Origin: Dyella_B sp966430775
GTDB lineage: Bacteria; Pseudomonadota; Gammaproteobacteria; Xanthomonadales; Rhodanobacteraceae
Length of the DNA stretch: 34,936 nucleotides
Direction of reading: 5' to 3'
NCBI GenBank assembly: GCA_966430775.1
Contig: CBJMMB010000026.1
Coordinates: forward strand, 1 to 34,936
The position numbers were made by a program, and so were the translations under genes. Positions 8,091 through 15,684 of this stretch are shown here, piece by piece. The notes under the pieces were generated by a model that saw only the letters and a program-made list of their open reading frames with translations, had not been told where the DNA came from and searched no databases. The stretch's first letter is position 1; every line of letters begins with the position of its first letter.

Positions 8091-9035
8091 ATGTCCGTCT
8101 CCGAATCGCTTTTGCAGCAGGCCGAGGCCGTTCGCAGTTTCAACCGTTTCTACACCCGCCAGATCGGCGTGCTCGATGAAGGGCTGTTGGCCAGCCCCTT
8201 CACGCTTACCCAGGCTCGCGTGCTGTTCGAACTGGGTACGCGCAAAACCATCACCGCCAGCGAAATCGGCGAGTTGCTGGGGCTGGATGCCGGATACCTG
8301 AGCCGCATGGTGCAGGGTTTCATGGCGCAGGGGCTGGTGGCGCGCAAGCCATCGAAGGAAGACGGCCGGCAATGGATGCTGTCGCTTACCGCCGAAGGCC
8401 GTAAGGCGTTTCGCACGCTGGATCGCGCCTCACATACGTTGACGGCGTCGCGTCTTGCCGGCCTGTCGGAACCCGCTCGGCATCGTTTGCTGACATCGAT
8501 GCGCGACGTGCAGCAACTGCTCACGCCGGCGGATGAAAACACCCGCGTCATCGTCCGCACGCATCGCATCGGCGATATCGGCTGGGCGATCGAACGGCAT
8601 GGGCAGTTGTATGCGGACGAATTCGGCTGGAACGAGAAATTCGAAGCGCTCGTCGCCACGCTGTTCGCCCAGTTCGCCACCAAGCACGATCCTGCGAAGG
8701 AACGCATGTGGGTGGCCGAAGTGGATGGCGAACGGGTCGGCTGCGTGTTCGTGGTGCGCAATGCGGAAGATCCCAGCGCCGCGCAGCTGCGCTGCTTGCT
8801 CGTCGATCCCAAGGCGCGCGGCCTGGGCATCGGCAAACGTCTGGTGGACGAATGCGTCGCCTTCGCGCAAAGCGCCGGCTACGCAAGAATGCTGCTATGG
8901 ACCAACGACATTCTCGTCTCGGCCCGGCGTATCTACCAGGCGGCAGGGTTCACGCTGGTATCGGAAAAGGCGCATCACAGCTTCGGACATGACCTCGTGG
9001 GCCAAGTATGGGCGCGTGGGCTTACGCCAATTTGA
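8091..9035 (+). CDS. MarR-family regulator fused to a GNAT acetyltransferase
   Basis: This 314-residue fusion has residues 1-145 as a MarR winged-helix domain (TLTQARVLFELG, ITASEIGELLGLDAGYLSRMVQ as recognition helix region, VARKPSKEDGRQWMLSLTAEG as wing). Residues about 155-312 are a GNAT domain with the acetyl-CoA loop VDPKARGLGIGKRLVDECVAFA and the later AGYARMLLWTNDIL...YQAAGF motif. This is a known bifunctional architecture. It probably senses a small molecule and acetylates an amine, but the substrate is unknown. The perfect palindrome at 8025-8045 is the likely self-binding site. It is transcribed toward hipBA but ends before that module's own promoter palindrome. Confidence 0.9.
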   Translation: MSVSESLLQQAEAVRSFNRFYTRQIGVLDEGLLASPFTLTQARVLFELGTRKTITASEIGELLGLDAGYLSRMVQGFMAQGLVARKPSKEDGRQWMLSLTAEGRKAFRTLDRASHTLTASRLAGLSEPARHRLLTSMRDVQQLLTPADENTRVIVRTHRIGDIGWAIERHGQLYADEFGWNEKFEALVATLFAQFATKHDPAKERMWVAEVDGERVGCVFVVRNAEDPSAAQLRCLLVDPKARGLGIGKRLVDECVAFAQSAGYARMLLWTNDILVSARRIYQAAGFTLVSEKAHHSFGHDLVGQVWARGLTPI

Positions 9036-9050
9036 GCAAATCCGGCGATG

Positions 9051-9096
9051 CATTTTATGGAAAATGTCACATAAACGTGACATTTTCCATAAAATG
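9051..9096. promoter_or_regulatory. hipBA operator: perfect palindrome with 20-bp arms
   Basis: The arm CATTTTATGGAAAATGTCAC (9051-9070) and its exact inverted copy (9077-9096) are separated by ATAAAC. It lies immediately before hipB and overlaps the likely promoter. HipB-type dimers repress their own operon by binding palindromes there, so this is the probable autoregulatory site. Its AT-richness contrasts with the surrounding DNA. Confidence 0.8.
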
Positions 9097-9104
9097 TGTA
9101 ATAT
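9077..9104 (+). promoter_or_regulatory. Candidate hipBA core promoter
   Basis: GTGACA (9077-9082) and TAATAT (9099-9104) are separated by 16 bases and resemble a sigma-70 -35/-10 pair. The -35 is inside the right arm of the palindrome. Transcription would begin near 9111, making the ATG at 9112 almost leaderless. No good ribosome binding site precedes any of the in-frame ATGs at 9094, 9103 and 9112, which fits this reading. Confidence 0.4.
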
Positions 9105-9111
9105 GCGGCAC

Positions 9112-9369
9112 ATGCCGCCTCTCGCCCTCACCCGCCTAGGCCAATCCATTCGCAGCATGCGCCAACGGCGCGGGCTGACGCAGCAGGAAACAGCGACCCT
9201 CGCAGGGGTGCCGCGACGAAAGGTCATTGAGGTTGAACAGGGCTTCCCTCGCGTAGCCATCGACACCTACGCCAAGATCGCCCACGCGCTGGGTGGAGAG
9301 CTGTCGGTGATACCGGCACGACGGCCAACTCTCGAAGAGGTGAAGGAGATCTTCACCGATGAAGACTAA
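9112..9369 (+). CDS. hipB: HipB-type antitoxin, helix-turn-helix repressor
   Basis: This is a short XRE-type DNA-binding protein of about 85 residues. The helix-turn-helix covers about residues 10-60 (LGQSIRSMRQRRGLTQQETA, then LAGVPRRKVIEVEQG), followed by ALGGELSVIPARRPTLEEV, typical of HipB-like antitoxins. It would neutralise HipA and repress the operon at 9051-9096. In-frame ATGs at 9094, 9103 and 9112 are all possible. I chose 9112 because of the predicted transcription start, with moderate certainty. The last 11 bases overlap the hipA start, so the two are translationally coupled. Confidence 0.82.
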   Translation: MPPLALTRLGQSIRSMRQRRGLTQQETATLAGVPRRKVIEVEQGFPRVAIDTYAKIAHALGGELSVIPARRPTLEEVKEIFTDED

Positions 9370-10564
9370 AACGATCGAACACTTGAGGGTTCGCACCCCG
9401 CAAGGCGAGGCGGGCATTCTTTCTCGAGAAACCGACACTTATTTTTTTCAATATCACCCGTCCATCCATCCGGCGGCCGAAATCAGTCTGGCCATGCCCC
9501 ACAGGGGCGAGCAGTACCGTAGCACGCAGCTCTTTCCTCTTTTCGAGATGAATATGCCGGAGGGCTATGTCCTGGAGGAATTGCGCAACCGCTTCGCCAA
9601 GGCCGGTCGTTTCGATCCGATGCTGCTGCTCGCATTGACCGGTCACGAAGCCGCTATCGGAAGGGTCGTGGTCGAAACACCGGACGTGCCTGCCGACGAT
9701 GCAGACAAAGGTGTATCGCTTGCGCAGATTCTCGCCTGGAAAGGAGCAGAAGATCTTTTTACTGAACTATCCCGCAGGTATCTGAGGCGAACGGGCGTAT
9801 CGGGCGTTCAGCCGAAATTGCTCGTGCCGGAAGATACAGGAGAGATCTACGGAAAAGGTGCGCTCACGATACGAGAGTTGATCGTCAAAAGCGCCGGCGA
9901 TAAATATCCCGGCTTGGCGGTCAACGAATTTGTTTGCATGAGCATCGCCAAGGCTGCAGGCATTCCTGTGCCCGAATTCCATCTCTCCGACAACAGGCAG
10001 CTGTTTGTCATGCGGCGCTTCGATCGCACGCCTGCAGGCGAGGCGCTAGGCTTCGAAGACATGGCCGTGCTTACGGGAAGATCCACCGTGGATAAATACA
10101 AGGGCAGCTACACCCAGATCGCCAAGGCGCTGGAGCTATTCTGTGCGCCGGAAAATACGGCGCAGGCGTTGAGCCAGCTGTTCGATCAAGTGGTCCTGTC
10201 GTGTATCGTCGGAAACGGCGACGCACACCTGAAGAATTTCGGCGTGCTCTATACCGATCCGCTTGCTGGTGACGTTCGCATGGCTCCGGCCTACGACATC
10301 GTCAATACCACCTGCTACATACCCGAAGATGGTCTGGCCCTGTCCTTGAAGGGTACGCGCAACCTATTTCTCGCGCGGGTGGAGCTCATAGACTTCGGCC
10401 ACGACTGCCGGGTAAATCATCCACAGAAACGTATCGGTGAAATCATGGAGGCTTGCGAGACGACGCTTGCCTCGCATGCAGCTTTGCTCGAGGACCTTCC
10501 CGAGCTTTCGTCCTCCATCCAGCACGGACTGGAACAGTTCAAACGCAGCTTCGCGCAAGCCTAG
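9359..10564 (+). CDS. hipA: HipA-type serine/threonine kinase toxin
   Basis: This 401-residue protein carries HipA family landmarks: an N-terminal couple_hipA-type domain (about 5-105), the phosphate-loop motif SGVQPK at 148-153, the nucleotide-binding lysine in RELIVKSAGDK (K177), the catalytic segment GNGDAHLKNF with D288, K292 and N293, and the metal-binding D313 in APAYDIVNT. HipA kinases stop growth by phosphorylating translation factors, glutamyl-tRNA synthetase in E. coli. The target here is not shown by sequence. All key residues appear intact, so it is probably active. It converges on the methyltransferase at 10608 with a 43-base gap. Confidence 0.9.
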   Translation: MKTKTIEHLRVRTPQGEAGILSRETDTYFFQYHPSIHPAAEISLAMPHRGEQYRSTQLFPLFEMNMPEGYVLEELRNRFAKAGRFDPMLLLALTGHEAAIGRVVVETPDVPADDADKGVSLAQILAWKGAEDLFTELSRRYLRRTGVSGVQPKLLVPEDTGEIYGKGALTIRELIVKSAGDKYPGLAVNEFVCMSIAKAAGIPVPEFHLSDNRQLFVMRRFDRTPAGEALGFEDMAVLTGRSTVDKYKGSYTQIAKALELFCAPENTAQALSQLFDQVVLSCIVGNGDAHLKNFGVLYTDPLAGDVRMAPAYDIVNTTCYIPEDGLALSLKGTRNLFLARVELIDFGHDCRVNHPQKRIGEIMEACETTLASHAALLEDLPELSSSIQHGLEQFKRSFAQA

Positions 10565-10607
10565 GTTTGATCACAAACCGGGAGCGCGATCCGCCTGCAA
10601 GTTGCGC

Positions 10608-11327
10608 TCACTTCAGCGTAAACAACTTCCCCGGCACATTCTGAAAACCGGTCGCACTCGCCAACATCGTGCCGCGCTGGTACGAGAAGCTCTTGTCGGT
10701 GGTCGGCTGGAAGAATTCGATGAAGTCCAGGCTGCGCTTGCCGAGCACGAAGCCGCCGATCAGCGGCGGATTGACGGCGTACATCATGGGCACCAGCGCC
10801 ATCATCGAGCTGGCGGGTACGCCGATCAGATGTTCTTCCAGGTCGCCGCTTTGCTGGCTGTCCTGCGGGTAGAACCACAGCGGCGTGCTGATGAACAGGA
10901 ACGAATCGTTGCCCATGCTGGTGAGCAGGGTGCGCAGCAGCCATTTCGCGGTTTCGGCCGACAGATGCTCGATCACGTCCAGCAGGCAGATGATGTTGTA
11001 TTTGGCGAAGCGATCCGAAGGAATGCTTTGCGCCAGGCCGTGCCACAGGTTGCGATAGATCTTTCGCTCGAACAGCGCCGGGTTGTTGAACGCGCCTTCG
11101 AAGCCGTCCACGCCATCGACGGACCAGTGCCGGGTGGCGGGATGGCTCTTGATCAGTTCGCCCAGGCCGCCCTTGCCGAAACCGATGTCGAGCACTTCGA
11201 TATGGGCCGCGTTGTCCGGCATGACGTGGAAGATCAATTCCTTGGGCGCCGCCGATTCGCCGCCGGGCAGCAGTTGCGTGTTGACCGGATCGATCAGTCG
11301 ATAGTCTTTGACGATGTGGCGAAGCAT
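10608..11327 (-). CDS. Class I SAM-dependent methyltransferase at the end of the flagellar operon
   Basis: This 239-residue methyltransferase has motif I VLDIGFGKGGLGEL at about 45-58, an acidic VDGVDGFEGAF after strand 2, and IICLLDVIEHLSAETA at about 110-125 as the post-II motif. There are no membrane segments. It starts 25 bases after the flgL stop on the same strand, so it is probably the last gene of the flgB operon. Methyltransferases in flagellar clusters often modify flagellin glycans or flagellin itself. Together with the sigma-54-driven glycosyltransferase at 610 that is a reasonable but unproven role here. It is not a CheR, as the domain layout differs. Confidence 0.82.
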   Translation of the reverse strand: MLRHIVKDYRLIDPVNTQLLPGGESAAPKELIFHVMPDNAAHIEVLDIGFGKGGLGELIKSHPATRHWSVDGVDGFEGAFNNPALFERKIYRNLWHGLAQSIPSDRFAKYNIICLLDVIEHLSAETAKWLLRTLLTSMGNDSFLFISTPLWFYPQDSQQSGDLEEHLIGVPASSMMALVPMMYAVNPPLIGGFVLGKRSLDFIEFFQPTTDKSFSYQRGTMLASATGFQNVPGKLFTLK

Positions 11328-11352
11328 GGCGAGCCCTTGAATGAATGGCGCA

Positions 11353-12594
11353 TCAGCGCAGGTAGTCGAACAGGCTGGTGCCCTGGATCTTCGCGAACAC
11401 TTGCTGCGAAGCCTGCAGCGCGGTCGATTGCAATGAGAGATTACTGATCGCCGTGGCCATGTCGACGTTCTGCACGTCCGAGAGTGCGCTCTTGTAGGTG
11501 AGATTGAGATCGGAATAGTTGCCGCTTTGCTGCTGCAAGGTATCGATGCGGCTACCGACGGACACCTGCGCGGTGGATACCGCGTTCATCGCCTGGTTGA
11601 GCGATTCGAGCTGGCGGTTCAGCGTGTTGTTGATGGCGGTGGTGCTGCCGCCGCTTTGCAGCGCGGCGATCATGTTGTTGAGCGTGGTGAAGACGTCCTG
11701 CGTGTTGGACGCATTGTCCGACTGCAACTTCACCGTATCGCCCGCTGCCGGCGTGCCGCTCATGCCGATGGTGATGCCGTTGAAGCTGATGCTGCCGCCA
11801 TCGGTATAGGTGCCGGTAACGGGATTGCCGCTGCTGTCGGTGACCGGGTTGCCGGATGCATCCGTCACGCTGTAGCTGCCGTTGGCGCCGAAGGTGATGG
11901 TGTCATTGACCGGGCCGGCGGCGGTAGCCGCGCTCCATGCCGCCGTATTGGTGACGCTGTTGGCGCCCACCACCAGCGTACCGGTGTTGCTGCTGCCGGC
12001 GCTGGATACGAACGAACCGTTGCCGGCAGGCAGGCTCATGAAAATGGGGCTGCCGGCATCGCCACTGGCCACCTGCAAGCCACTGCCGATCGCGGTGAAC
12101 GATTGCTGGTCGTTGCCAGCGTAGGTCACCGCGCCGGTGCTGCTGTTCATCACGAACGGCGCGGTGGTGGTGCTGGTGCCGGCGAACAGCGCCTGGCCGT
12201 TCGCGTCGGTGGTGTTGGCAAGTTGCACGAGCTGGTTGCGGTATTGCGTGAGCTGCGTGGCCATGTTGCCCAGATCGGCGGACGACATCGCGCCGTTGAT
12301 CGCGCCCAGGCCGAGGTCGTTGACGCTGCTCAGCAAGTTGTTGATCGAGGTGAGCGTGGTCGATTCGGTCGACAGGCGCGTGTTGGCGCTGTTGATGTTG
12401 CTGGAATACTGCGTGTTCTGCGCCAGGATGTGATTCAAGCCCACGATCTGCGCGGCGCCGGTCGGATTGTCGGAGGCGACGTTGATCGCGTTGCCGGTGC
12501 TCACCTGGTTCTGCGTCTGCGCCAGCGCGCTCTGCTGGTTAAGCATGGTGCTGAGCTGCTGCTGGTACATCCAGACGGTGGAGATGCGCATCAT
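11353..12594 (-). CDS. flgL: Flagellar hook-filament junction protein FlgL (HAP3)
   Basis: This 413-residue protein has the flagellin-like N-terminal coiled region (RISTVWMYQQQLSTMLNQQS, then ASDNPTGAAQ) and the C-terminal region (VDMATAISNLSLQSTALQA, then KIQGTSLFDYL). It caps the hook after FlgK and carries the filament. The middle (about residues 205-300) is a surface module rich in Gly/Thr/Asn with a TDASGNPVT/TDSSGNPVT tandem and ending SGTPAAGDTVKLQ. A similar module occurs in FlgK. Start is at one of two adjacent ATGs (MM). It lies 11 bases after flgK, and the methyltransferase follows. Confidence 0.95.
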   Translation of the reverse strand: MMRISTVWMYQQQLSTMLNQQSALAQTQNQVSTGNAINVASDNPTGAAQIVGLNHILAQNTQYSSNINSANTRLSTESTTLTSINNLLSSVNDLGLGAINGAMSSADLGNMATQLTQYRNQLVQLANTTDANGQALFAGTSTTTAPFVMNSSTGAVTYAGNDQQSFTAIGSGLQVASGDAGSPIFMSLPAGNGSFVSSAGSSNTGTLVVGANSVTNTAAWSAATAAGPVNDTITFGANGSYSVTDASGNPVTDSSGNPVTGTYTDGGSISFNGITIGMSGTPAAGDTVKLQSDNASNTQDVFTTLNNMIAALQSGGSTTAINNTLNRQLESLNQAMNAVSTAQVSVGSRIDTLQQQSGNYSDLNLTYKSALSDVQNVDMATAISNLSLQSTALQASQQVFAKIQGTSLFDYLR

Positions 12595-12605
12595 GACGGG
12601 TAACC

Positions 12606-14501
12606 TCAGCCTCGTTGCAGGGCGGTGATCAGGCTGGTGAAGATCTGCTCGGCGGAGGAGATCACCTGCGCCGACGCCTGGTATGCCTGCTGGAACTGCA
12701 CCAGATTGGCCGCTTCCTGGTTCAGGTTCACGCCGGCGTAGCTTTGCTGCGTACTCATCGCCTGGTTGTAGATATTGGTTTGCGTGGTGAGTTCGGCGCT
12801 GGCCTGGCTGCCGGCGCTGCCGATCTGCGCGGTGAGCGTGGCGTAGCTGGCAACTACGGACACTTTGCCGCCGCTCAGCACACCCGCATCGGACAGCGCG
12901 GCGAGCGACAATGCATTGCTGTTGTCGTTGAGCCCGTTGGTGTTGGCCGCCACCTTGAAGGTATCGCCGCTGGCCGGCGTGCCGTTCAAACTCAAGCTCC
13001 AGCCGTCGGCCGCGATCGGCTGGCCGGCCGTATACGTGCCGGTGGTGGTGTTGCCTGCGCCATCGGTAATCGAATAATTGCCGCCCGCGCCGAAGGTGAT
13101 GGTGGCGCCGGCCAGCAAATTGCTGTTGGCCGAGTTGGTCACGCTTACCGAACCCACCTTGCCGGTGCCGGTGTTGGTAGTACCCGCCGAGGCGGTCAGC
13201 GCGGCGGCCGCGGCGATTCCTTTCGGATCAGTCATCACCATCGAAAGTGACGTGGACGCACCACGCGTCGGCTGGATTTCATAGCTGTCGCCGGTCTGCG
13301 CCGTACCGGACACGCTGAAGGTAAGTCCGTCGGCGGACAGCGTGCCGTTGGCGTTCGCGGTCAATGCCACGTTCTGTCCGCCGGTGGTCGCCAGCGTCCA
13401 GCCGTTGGTGCCTGTGCCCGCGCCGGTGTAGCGCAGCACATAGTCGGACGTGGTGAGTTGCGAGACGTTGCTGACGGATGCGCTCATCGTTGCGGCGCTG
13501 GCGGAATTCTTGCCCGACGGTAACACCGCCGGCGAGGACACGCTGAAGATCGGTTGCCCTTGCTGGCCGTTGAGATCCAACCCGGCCGCCTGTTGCGCGT
13601 TGACGCTTGAGGCGAGCGCGATCGCCGATTGCCCCAATGCATTCTGTGCAGGTTGCAGCACCGTGTCGCGATAGCTGATCAAGGCGCCCAGCGTGCCGCC
13701 GCTCAACTGCGAAGTGATGTCGTTACCGCCGCTGTCGAACACATCCGTGCTGCCCGGATCGTATTGATTGGCGCCCGACGACAGCGCATACGATTGCGTG
13801 CCGCTGACCAGCGTGCCGCCGGCCGAGGTGTACACGCTGATGGAACCATCGTTGTTGGTGGAAGCGGAAATGCCGGTCAGGCCGGCCAGCTTCTGCACCA
13901 GGGTATCGCGCTGATCGAGCAGCGCATTTGGATTGCCGGTGGTGCCGGCCTGCTTGATCTGGCCGTTGAGCTTGGCGATCTGCGTGGCGATCGTGTTGAT
14001 GCTGCCGACGGTGCTGCCGATCTGCTGGTTGACCTGCGTCGACTGCTTGCTGAGCTGCTGTCCCAGCGTGTTGAACACGGTGGTGAGCGACGATGCGCTG
14101 CCCAATGCCGCCTGCCGCACCGAGGAAGAACTCGGCGCGTTCGCCACGCTGCTGAAGCCACTGTAAAGATTGTCCAGCGCCGTCTGCAGGTTGCCGCTAT
14201 TGGCCAGGAAACCGTTGAGCGAGGTGGTGAGATCGTTGGTGGTGGTGGCGCCTTGCAGGCTGCTGTTGCTGCTCCACAGGGCCTGGGTCAGGTACTGGCT
14301 ATAGGCGCGCTGCACGGCGACCACGTTCACACCCGAGCCGATCGTGTATTGGCTGGTGTTGGTGGTGACTGCTTCGGCCTGCAGCACGCTTTCTTCGCTG
14401 TAGCCGCTGGTGCTGGCGTTGGCGATGTTGTTGCTGACCGTGCTCAGGGCGACCTGCGCGGCGTTGAGACCGGAAATGCCGATGTTGAGCATGCTGGACA
14501 T
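12606..14501 (-). CDS. flgK: Flagellar hook-associated protein FlgK (HAP1)
   Basis: This 631-residue protein joins hook and filament. The N-terminal MSSMLNIGISGLNAAQVALS and NNIANASTSGYSEE, and the C-terminal VNLNQEAANLVQFQQAYQAS are diagnostic. I set the start at 14501 because it begins the conserved SSMLNIGISGLNA block and has GAGGAA about 10 bases upstream. The reading frame remains open 84 bases further but encodes unrelated residues. The variable middle contains two modules ending SGTAQTGDSYEIQ and NGTPASGDTFKVA that resemble the FlgL module. It is separated from flgJ by 223 bases holding a palindromic repeat, the longest gap in the operon. Confidence 0.95.
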   Translation of the reverse strand: MSSMLNIGISGLNAAQVALSTVSNNIANASTSGYSEESVLQAEAVTTNTSQYTIGSGVNVVAVQRAYSQYLTQALWSSNSSLQGATTTNDLTTSLNGFLANSGNLQTALDNLYSGFSSVANAPSSSSVRQAALGSASSLTTVFNTLGQQLSKQSTQVNQQIGSTVGSINTIATQIAKLNGQIKQAGTTGNPNALLDQRDTLVQKLAGLTGISASTNNDGSISVYTSAGGTLVSGTQSYALSSGANQYDPGSTDVFDSGGNDITSQLSGGTLGALISYRDTVLQPAQNALGQSAIALASSVNAQQAAGLDLNGQQGQPIFSVSSPAVLPSGKNSASAATMSASVSNVSQLTTSDYVLRYTGAGTGTNGWTLATTGGQNVALTANANGTLSADGLTFSVSGTAQTGDSYEIQPTRGASTSLSMVMTDPKGIAAAAALTASAGTTNTGTGKVGSVSVTNSANSNLLAGATITFGAGGNYSITDGAGNTTTGTYTAGQPIAADGWSLSLNGTPASGDTFKVAANTNGLNDNSNALSLAALSDAGVLSGGKVSVVASYATLTAQIGSAGSQASAELTTQTNIYNQAMSTQQSYAGVNLNQEAANLVQFQQAYQASAQVISSAEQIFTSLITALQRG

Positions 14502-14531
14502 GGACGTGCATTTCCTCAGTTCGAAACTAGT

Positions 14532-14550
14532 TCCTCTCCCTTCGGGAGAG
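14532..14550. repeat. Hairpin in the flgK leader
   Basis: CCTCTCCC-TTC-GGGAGAGG forms a tight 8-bp stem about 31 bases upstream of the flgK start. It could be a remnant of a CTCCCTC-type repeat or a structure that stabilises or attenuates the flgK message. Confidence 0.5.
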
Positions 14551-14605
14551 GCCGGTACAGCGAGCGCTGCACGATCACGCTCCAACGCCTCAATCGAAGC
14601 GTGTC

Positions 14606-14687
14606 GTCATCCCGGCGAAAGCCGGGATCCAGCGACTTTGTTTCTCGAGGTGCAAAGACACTGGATCCCAGCTTTCGCTGGGATGAC
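14606..14687. repeat. GTCATCCCGG inverted repeat between flgJ and flgK
   Basis: GTCATCCCGGCGAAAGCCGG with GATCCAG and the inverted copy CTGGATCCCAGCTTTCGCTG with GGATGAC enclose about 30 bases. It is a diverged member of the GTCATTCCGG family found inside the MITE copies. It lies within the otherwise tight flg operon, so it may reduce read-through into flgK or mark an mRNA processing point. Confidence 0.8.
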
Positions 14688-14724
14688 GGTGAGGCGAAAT
14701 GGAAAGCTCCACGCAGTTCGGCAC

Positions 14725-15684
14725 TCATAAATTCGGCACCCCCACCGTTTTCTTGAGCGCCTCCAGCGCCTGCCGCATCGTGCCGCTGTTGGCGATGGCC
14801 GCCACCTTGCCCGCGTAGGCCGGGTCGGTGGCGTAGCCGCCTTCGACCAGCGCGCGCGCGTAGCCGAGCACGTCGTCGCCATGGCCGCGGGCCTGGGCGT
14901 AGCGCGGATCCTTGCCGATCAGCTCGGCGTAGTCGGCCAGCGATTCGGCGGTGGATTTGTAGGAGCGGAATTGCGCCTGCTTGCGCACGGCGATGCCGCC
15001 TTCGTATTCCACCGTCGGCACGTTGACGCGCGAACCGTTCCAACTGCTGCCGGCCTTGATGCCGAACAGGTTGAAACTGCTGCTGCCGTCGGCATGCGTG
15101 GGCATGCGTTTGCCCCAGTTCGTTTCGAGCGCAGCCTGCGCCAGCACGGTGCGTACCGACAGGCCCAGTTCCTTCGCCACGATGCTGGCCTGCGGCGCGA
15201 GTTCGCGTACGAAGGTTTCCGCATCCGGCGGCAGCCAGGCCATCGCTTTGCGCGCGGTGGAACGCGTCGCGTCGGCGAGATCGAACAGGCGCTGCTTCCA
15301 GCCGTCGACCATGCCCGCAGTGGAAGGATCGACCACGGCTGGCTTGGTTTCGCCGCCTTGCGCCTGGCCGTGTCCGCCGAGCTGGCGCACCAGCATGTCG
15401 GCGATCCCTAAGCCTTTGCCATGCTGCGCGAGGTTGAGCGACAGCTGCTGGTCGAACATGTCCTGCCAGGTATCGGTGGCCTGGCTTTCGAACAGCGGAT
15501 CGCCGAAGTTGGCCTCGCGCATCGACTTCAGCAGCATTTGCGTGAACATCGATTCGAATTGCTTGGCGACCGCCGGCAGCGCGGCATTCTGGTTGGTCTC
15601 GGCCTGGTGACGCAGCGCGCCGAACCCGGACAGATCGGTCCAGGTGCTGAGCGTTTGCGCTGCGACGTTGCCGAGGTCAGCCAT
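14725..15684 (-). CDS. flgJ: Flagellar rod-capping protein and peptidoglycan hydrolase FlgJ
   Basis: This 319-residue protein has two parts. Residues 1-105 are the rod-binding domain (VAKQFESMFTQMLLKSMREA, DMFDQQLSLNLAQHGKGLGIADML). Residues about 155-317 are the glucosaminidase-type muramidase domain with catalytic E187 in AQAALETNWGKRMP, followed by NLFGIKAG and the tyrosine-containing ADYAEL segment. It opens a gap in peptidoglycan for the rod. Its ATG at 15684 overlaps the flgI stop codon (TGATG), indicating coupled translation. There is no signal peptide, as expected because FlgJ is exported through the flagellar channel. Confidence 0.95.
   Translation of the reverse strand: MADLGNVAAQTLSTWTDLSGFGALRHQAETNQNAALPAVAKQFESMFTQMLLKSMREANFGDPLFESQATDTWQDMFDQQLSLNLAQHGKGLGIADMLVRQLGGHGQAQGGETKPAVVDPSTAGMVDGWKQRLFDLADATRSTARKAMAWLPPDAETFVRELAPQASIVAKELGLSVRTVLAQAALETNWGKRMPTHADGSSSFNLFGIKAGSSWNGSRVNVPTVEYEGGIAVRKQAQFRSYKSTAESLADYAELIGKDPRYAQARGHGDDVLGYARALVEGGYATDPAYAGKVAAIANSGTMRQALEALKKTVGVPNL

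Noticed and set aside
11527..12603. 358-residue plus-strand open frame opposite flgL, and similar frames opposite flgK and flgE (13629-14756, 19209-20501)
   Set aside because: Their composition mirrors the Gly/Thr-rich flagellar proteins; there are no start signals or families.
14502..14585. Upstream extension of flgK
   Set aside because: The conserved start and ribosome site are at 14501; the extension encodes hairpin sequence.
14555..14600. TTGGAGCGTGATCGTGCAG upstream of flgK as a sigma-54 promoter
   Set aside because: The spacing is 11 instead of 10 bases between GG and GC, and the flanking bases fit poorly.
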